7,788 nucleotides of DNA, taken from the NCBI GenBank assembly GCA_030450655.1, contig JAKDIE010000055.1:1-7788 (forward strand), read 5' to 3'. This DNA is from Ruaniaceae bacterium (GTDB lineage: Bacteria; Actinomycetota; Actinomycetes; Actinomycetales; Actinomycetaceae). A program made the position numbers and the translations under genes. The first letter of the stretch is position 1, and each line of letters begins with the position of its first letter. The notes beneath the pieces were generated by a model, which worked only from the letters and a program-made list of their open reading frames with translations, was not told the DNA's origin and searched no databases. Shown here in pieces: positions 6,471 through 7,788 of the stretch.

Positions 6471-7788
6471 TCAGCCGCGCGCCGCGCGCCGGCGAGAATC
6501 GGCGATTGCGATCGTCGTTGCGACGAGAAGTAGCGCCGCAGTGAGGGACAGCGAGAGCGCGAACGCCCGGGTGTACGCCAACTCCGCAGGGCTGCCTGCG
6601 ATGCCTGCAAAGTACACGGTGCTCAGCAGTGTCAGCCCGACGACGCCGCCGAGCCGCTGGGAGGTCTGAAGGAGACCGGCGGCGGTTCCGGCAAGGGGAG
6701 TGGGCACGTCGCTCAGGGTGAGGGTCTGGTTGGGCGAAATCACGCATCCTGCTCCCCACCCGGCGATCCCGAGCAGTGCGGGAATGGTCCATTCGAGGAC
6801 GTCGGGGCTGAGTGTGAGCGCGGCGATGACGATGAGTGCGACTGCCGCGGACATCGTCAACGTTCCGAAGATCACGATTGGCCGTCCGTGCGTGATCACG
6901 CGCTTCGCGGACCAATGGGAGGCGATCGCGGCGGCGGCAGCGAACGGGAGCTGTGCGACGCCAGCCACCAGAGCCGAGTGGCCGAGGCCGTCCTGATAGA
7001 ACATCGAGACAACCAGGAAGATGCTGGTGAATCCCGCGAAGAAAGCGGCGGCGAGGATAGCTCCCATGACGAAACCGGCGTTCGTGGTGAGGGCGCGCGG
7101 CAATACGGCAGGCTTGTTGCGCGCATTCCGGTGACGCTCCCACACGGCGAGCACACCCGCGAGTGCCACCGCCAGGACCAGCAGCCACCAGGGCGAGCCC
7201 GCGGCGCCGTCGGGCTGAGAAGAGACCGAGACGAACGGCAGCATCACCGAGAGCACGATCCCGGCGATCAGGAGGAGTCCGGGGATATCGAGGTTGAGGG
7301 AGCGCCGTTGCTTCCGATCCCGCTGCGGTGGCGCTGGCAAGAAGCGGGCTGCGAACGGGATGAGGACCAGGCCGATGGGCACGTTGATGAGGAACACGGC
7401 CCGCCAGCCGTGCTCGGCGCCGATGCTTGTGACGAGTACGCCTCCCAGGACAGGCCCGATCGCCGTGGAGACGCTCAGGACCATGCCGAAGAGCCCGAAT
7501 GCGCGGGCGCGGTCCCGTCCTTGGAACAGTTCTTGGATGAAAGCGGCGATCTGCGGATTCATCATGCCGGCGAAGGCGCCTTGGAACAGGCGGAGGGTGG
7601 CGAGGACGGGGGCGCTGGGGGCCAAGCCGCAGCTGAGCGCGAAGAGCACGAATCCGACCAGCCCGGCGAGGAACATGCGGCGCCTGCCGAGAGCGTCGCC
7701 AAGTCGACCGGCGGGGACCAACATGAGGGCGAAGGTGAGTGAGTACCCGGCCACGATCCACTGGATCTCGGACGGGTTCGCGCCGAGG
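6471..7788 (-). CDS. DHA2-type major facilitator (drug/H+ antiporter-like), 5' end beyond the window
   Basis: Proton-driven membrane exporter of the EmrB/QacA (14-helix) group; the substrate is unknown. The frame is still open at the right edge, where it reads LGANPSEIQWIVAGYS. This is the usual loop and start of helix 2, so helix 1 and the true start lie outside. The GTG at 7754-7752 is therefore not the likely start. Counting from that codon, motif A is at residues 16-27 (GRLGDALGRRRM) and the antiporter motif C is around 97-105 (S-T-A-I-G-P-V-L-G-G). Thirteen hydrophobic segments are visible, consistent with 14 in the full protein. The C-terminus ends in a short basic tail (SRRRAARG). It converges on lacZ with 23 bases between stops and no clear terminator. 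Nothing links it to galactoside use; it is probably an independent gene. Confidence 0.9.
   Translation of the reverse strand, partial: LGANPSEIQWIVAGYSLTFALMLVPAGRLGDALGRRRMFLAGLVGFVLFALSCGLAPSAPVLATLRLFQGAFAGMMNPQIAAFIQELFQGRDRARAFGLFGMVLSVSTAIGPVLGGVLVTSIGAEHGWRAVFLINVPIGLVLIPFAARFLPAPPQRDRKQRRSLNLDIPGLLLIAGIVLSVMLPFVSVSSQPDGAAGSPWWLLVLAVALAGVLAVWERHRNARNKPAVLPRALTTNAGFVMGAILAAAFFAGFTSIFLVVSMFYQDGLGHSALVAGVAQLPFAAAAAIASHWSAKRVITHGRPIVIFGTLTMSAAVALIVIAALTLSPDVLEWTIPALLGIAGWGAGCVISPNQTLTLSDVPTPLAGTAAGLLQTSQRLGGVVGLTLLSTVYFAGIAGSPAELAYTRAFALSLSLTAALLLVATTIAIADSRRRAARG

Noticed and set aside
6888..7742. 284-codon plus-strand frame opposite the exporter gene
   Set aside because: Highly charged, Gly/Glu/Asp/Arg-rich translation typical of the antisense of a membrane protein gene; no domain recognised.
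6151..7761. 536-codon minus-strand frame overlapping the exporter gene and the end of lacZ
   Set aside because: Low-complexity Arg/Ala/Pro/His translation in a different frame from the clear 13-helix exporter; a compositional shadow.

Overview
The window is GC-rich DNA with actinobacterial-style codon use, GTG starts and tightly packed genes. It holds a carbohydrate-utilisation operon on the plus strand and part of an unrelated exporter gene on the minus strand. I would place it in the Actinomycetota. The relatives I know of the LacZ (Actinomyces- and Bifidobacterium-type GH2 enzymes) fit that, but I cannot assign a genus.

Plus strand, 1-6447: a lipoprotein sugar-binding protein, two CUT1-family ABC permeases (MalF-like, then MalG-like), and a full-length GH2 beta-galactosidase. 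The expected role is import of a galactoside (lactose, or a beta-galactosyl oligosaccharide) followed by cytoplasmic cleavage by LacZ. No ATPase gene is present. Actinobacterial CUT1 importers often share one MsiK-type ATPase encoded elsewhere, so this is not by itself a defect. No transcriptional regulator lies in the window.

Two details stand out. First, the binding-protein gene has a well-placed ribosome binding site and a GTG start at 77, but codon 6 is an in-frame TAG (92-94) inside the signal peptide. The coding frame resumes intact and includes a good lipobox. Second, the apparent gap between the MalG-like permease and lacZ is not empty. It encodes the last ~43 codons of a second, different MalG-like permease, without its front part. 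The stop of this fragment overlaps the lacZ start as GTGA. It looks like the scar of a rearrangement in which lacZ once followed a different transporter.

A perfect 16-bp inverted repeat with a 3-nt loop (1374-1408) lies between the binding-protein gene and the permeases. This is where such operons commonly hold down permease expression or protect the binding-protein mRNA.

Minus strand, 6471-7788: a DHA2-type major facilitator (drug/H+ antiporter-like) that runs off the right edge and lacks its N-terminus here. It converges on lacZ with only 23 bases between the two stop codons and is probably not functionally linked. I see no RNA genes, insertion sequences, CRISPR arrays or integrase sites. 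I found no clearly new biological system; the permease fossil and the leader amber codon are the most noteworthy items.
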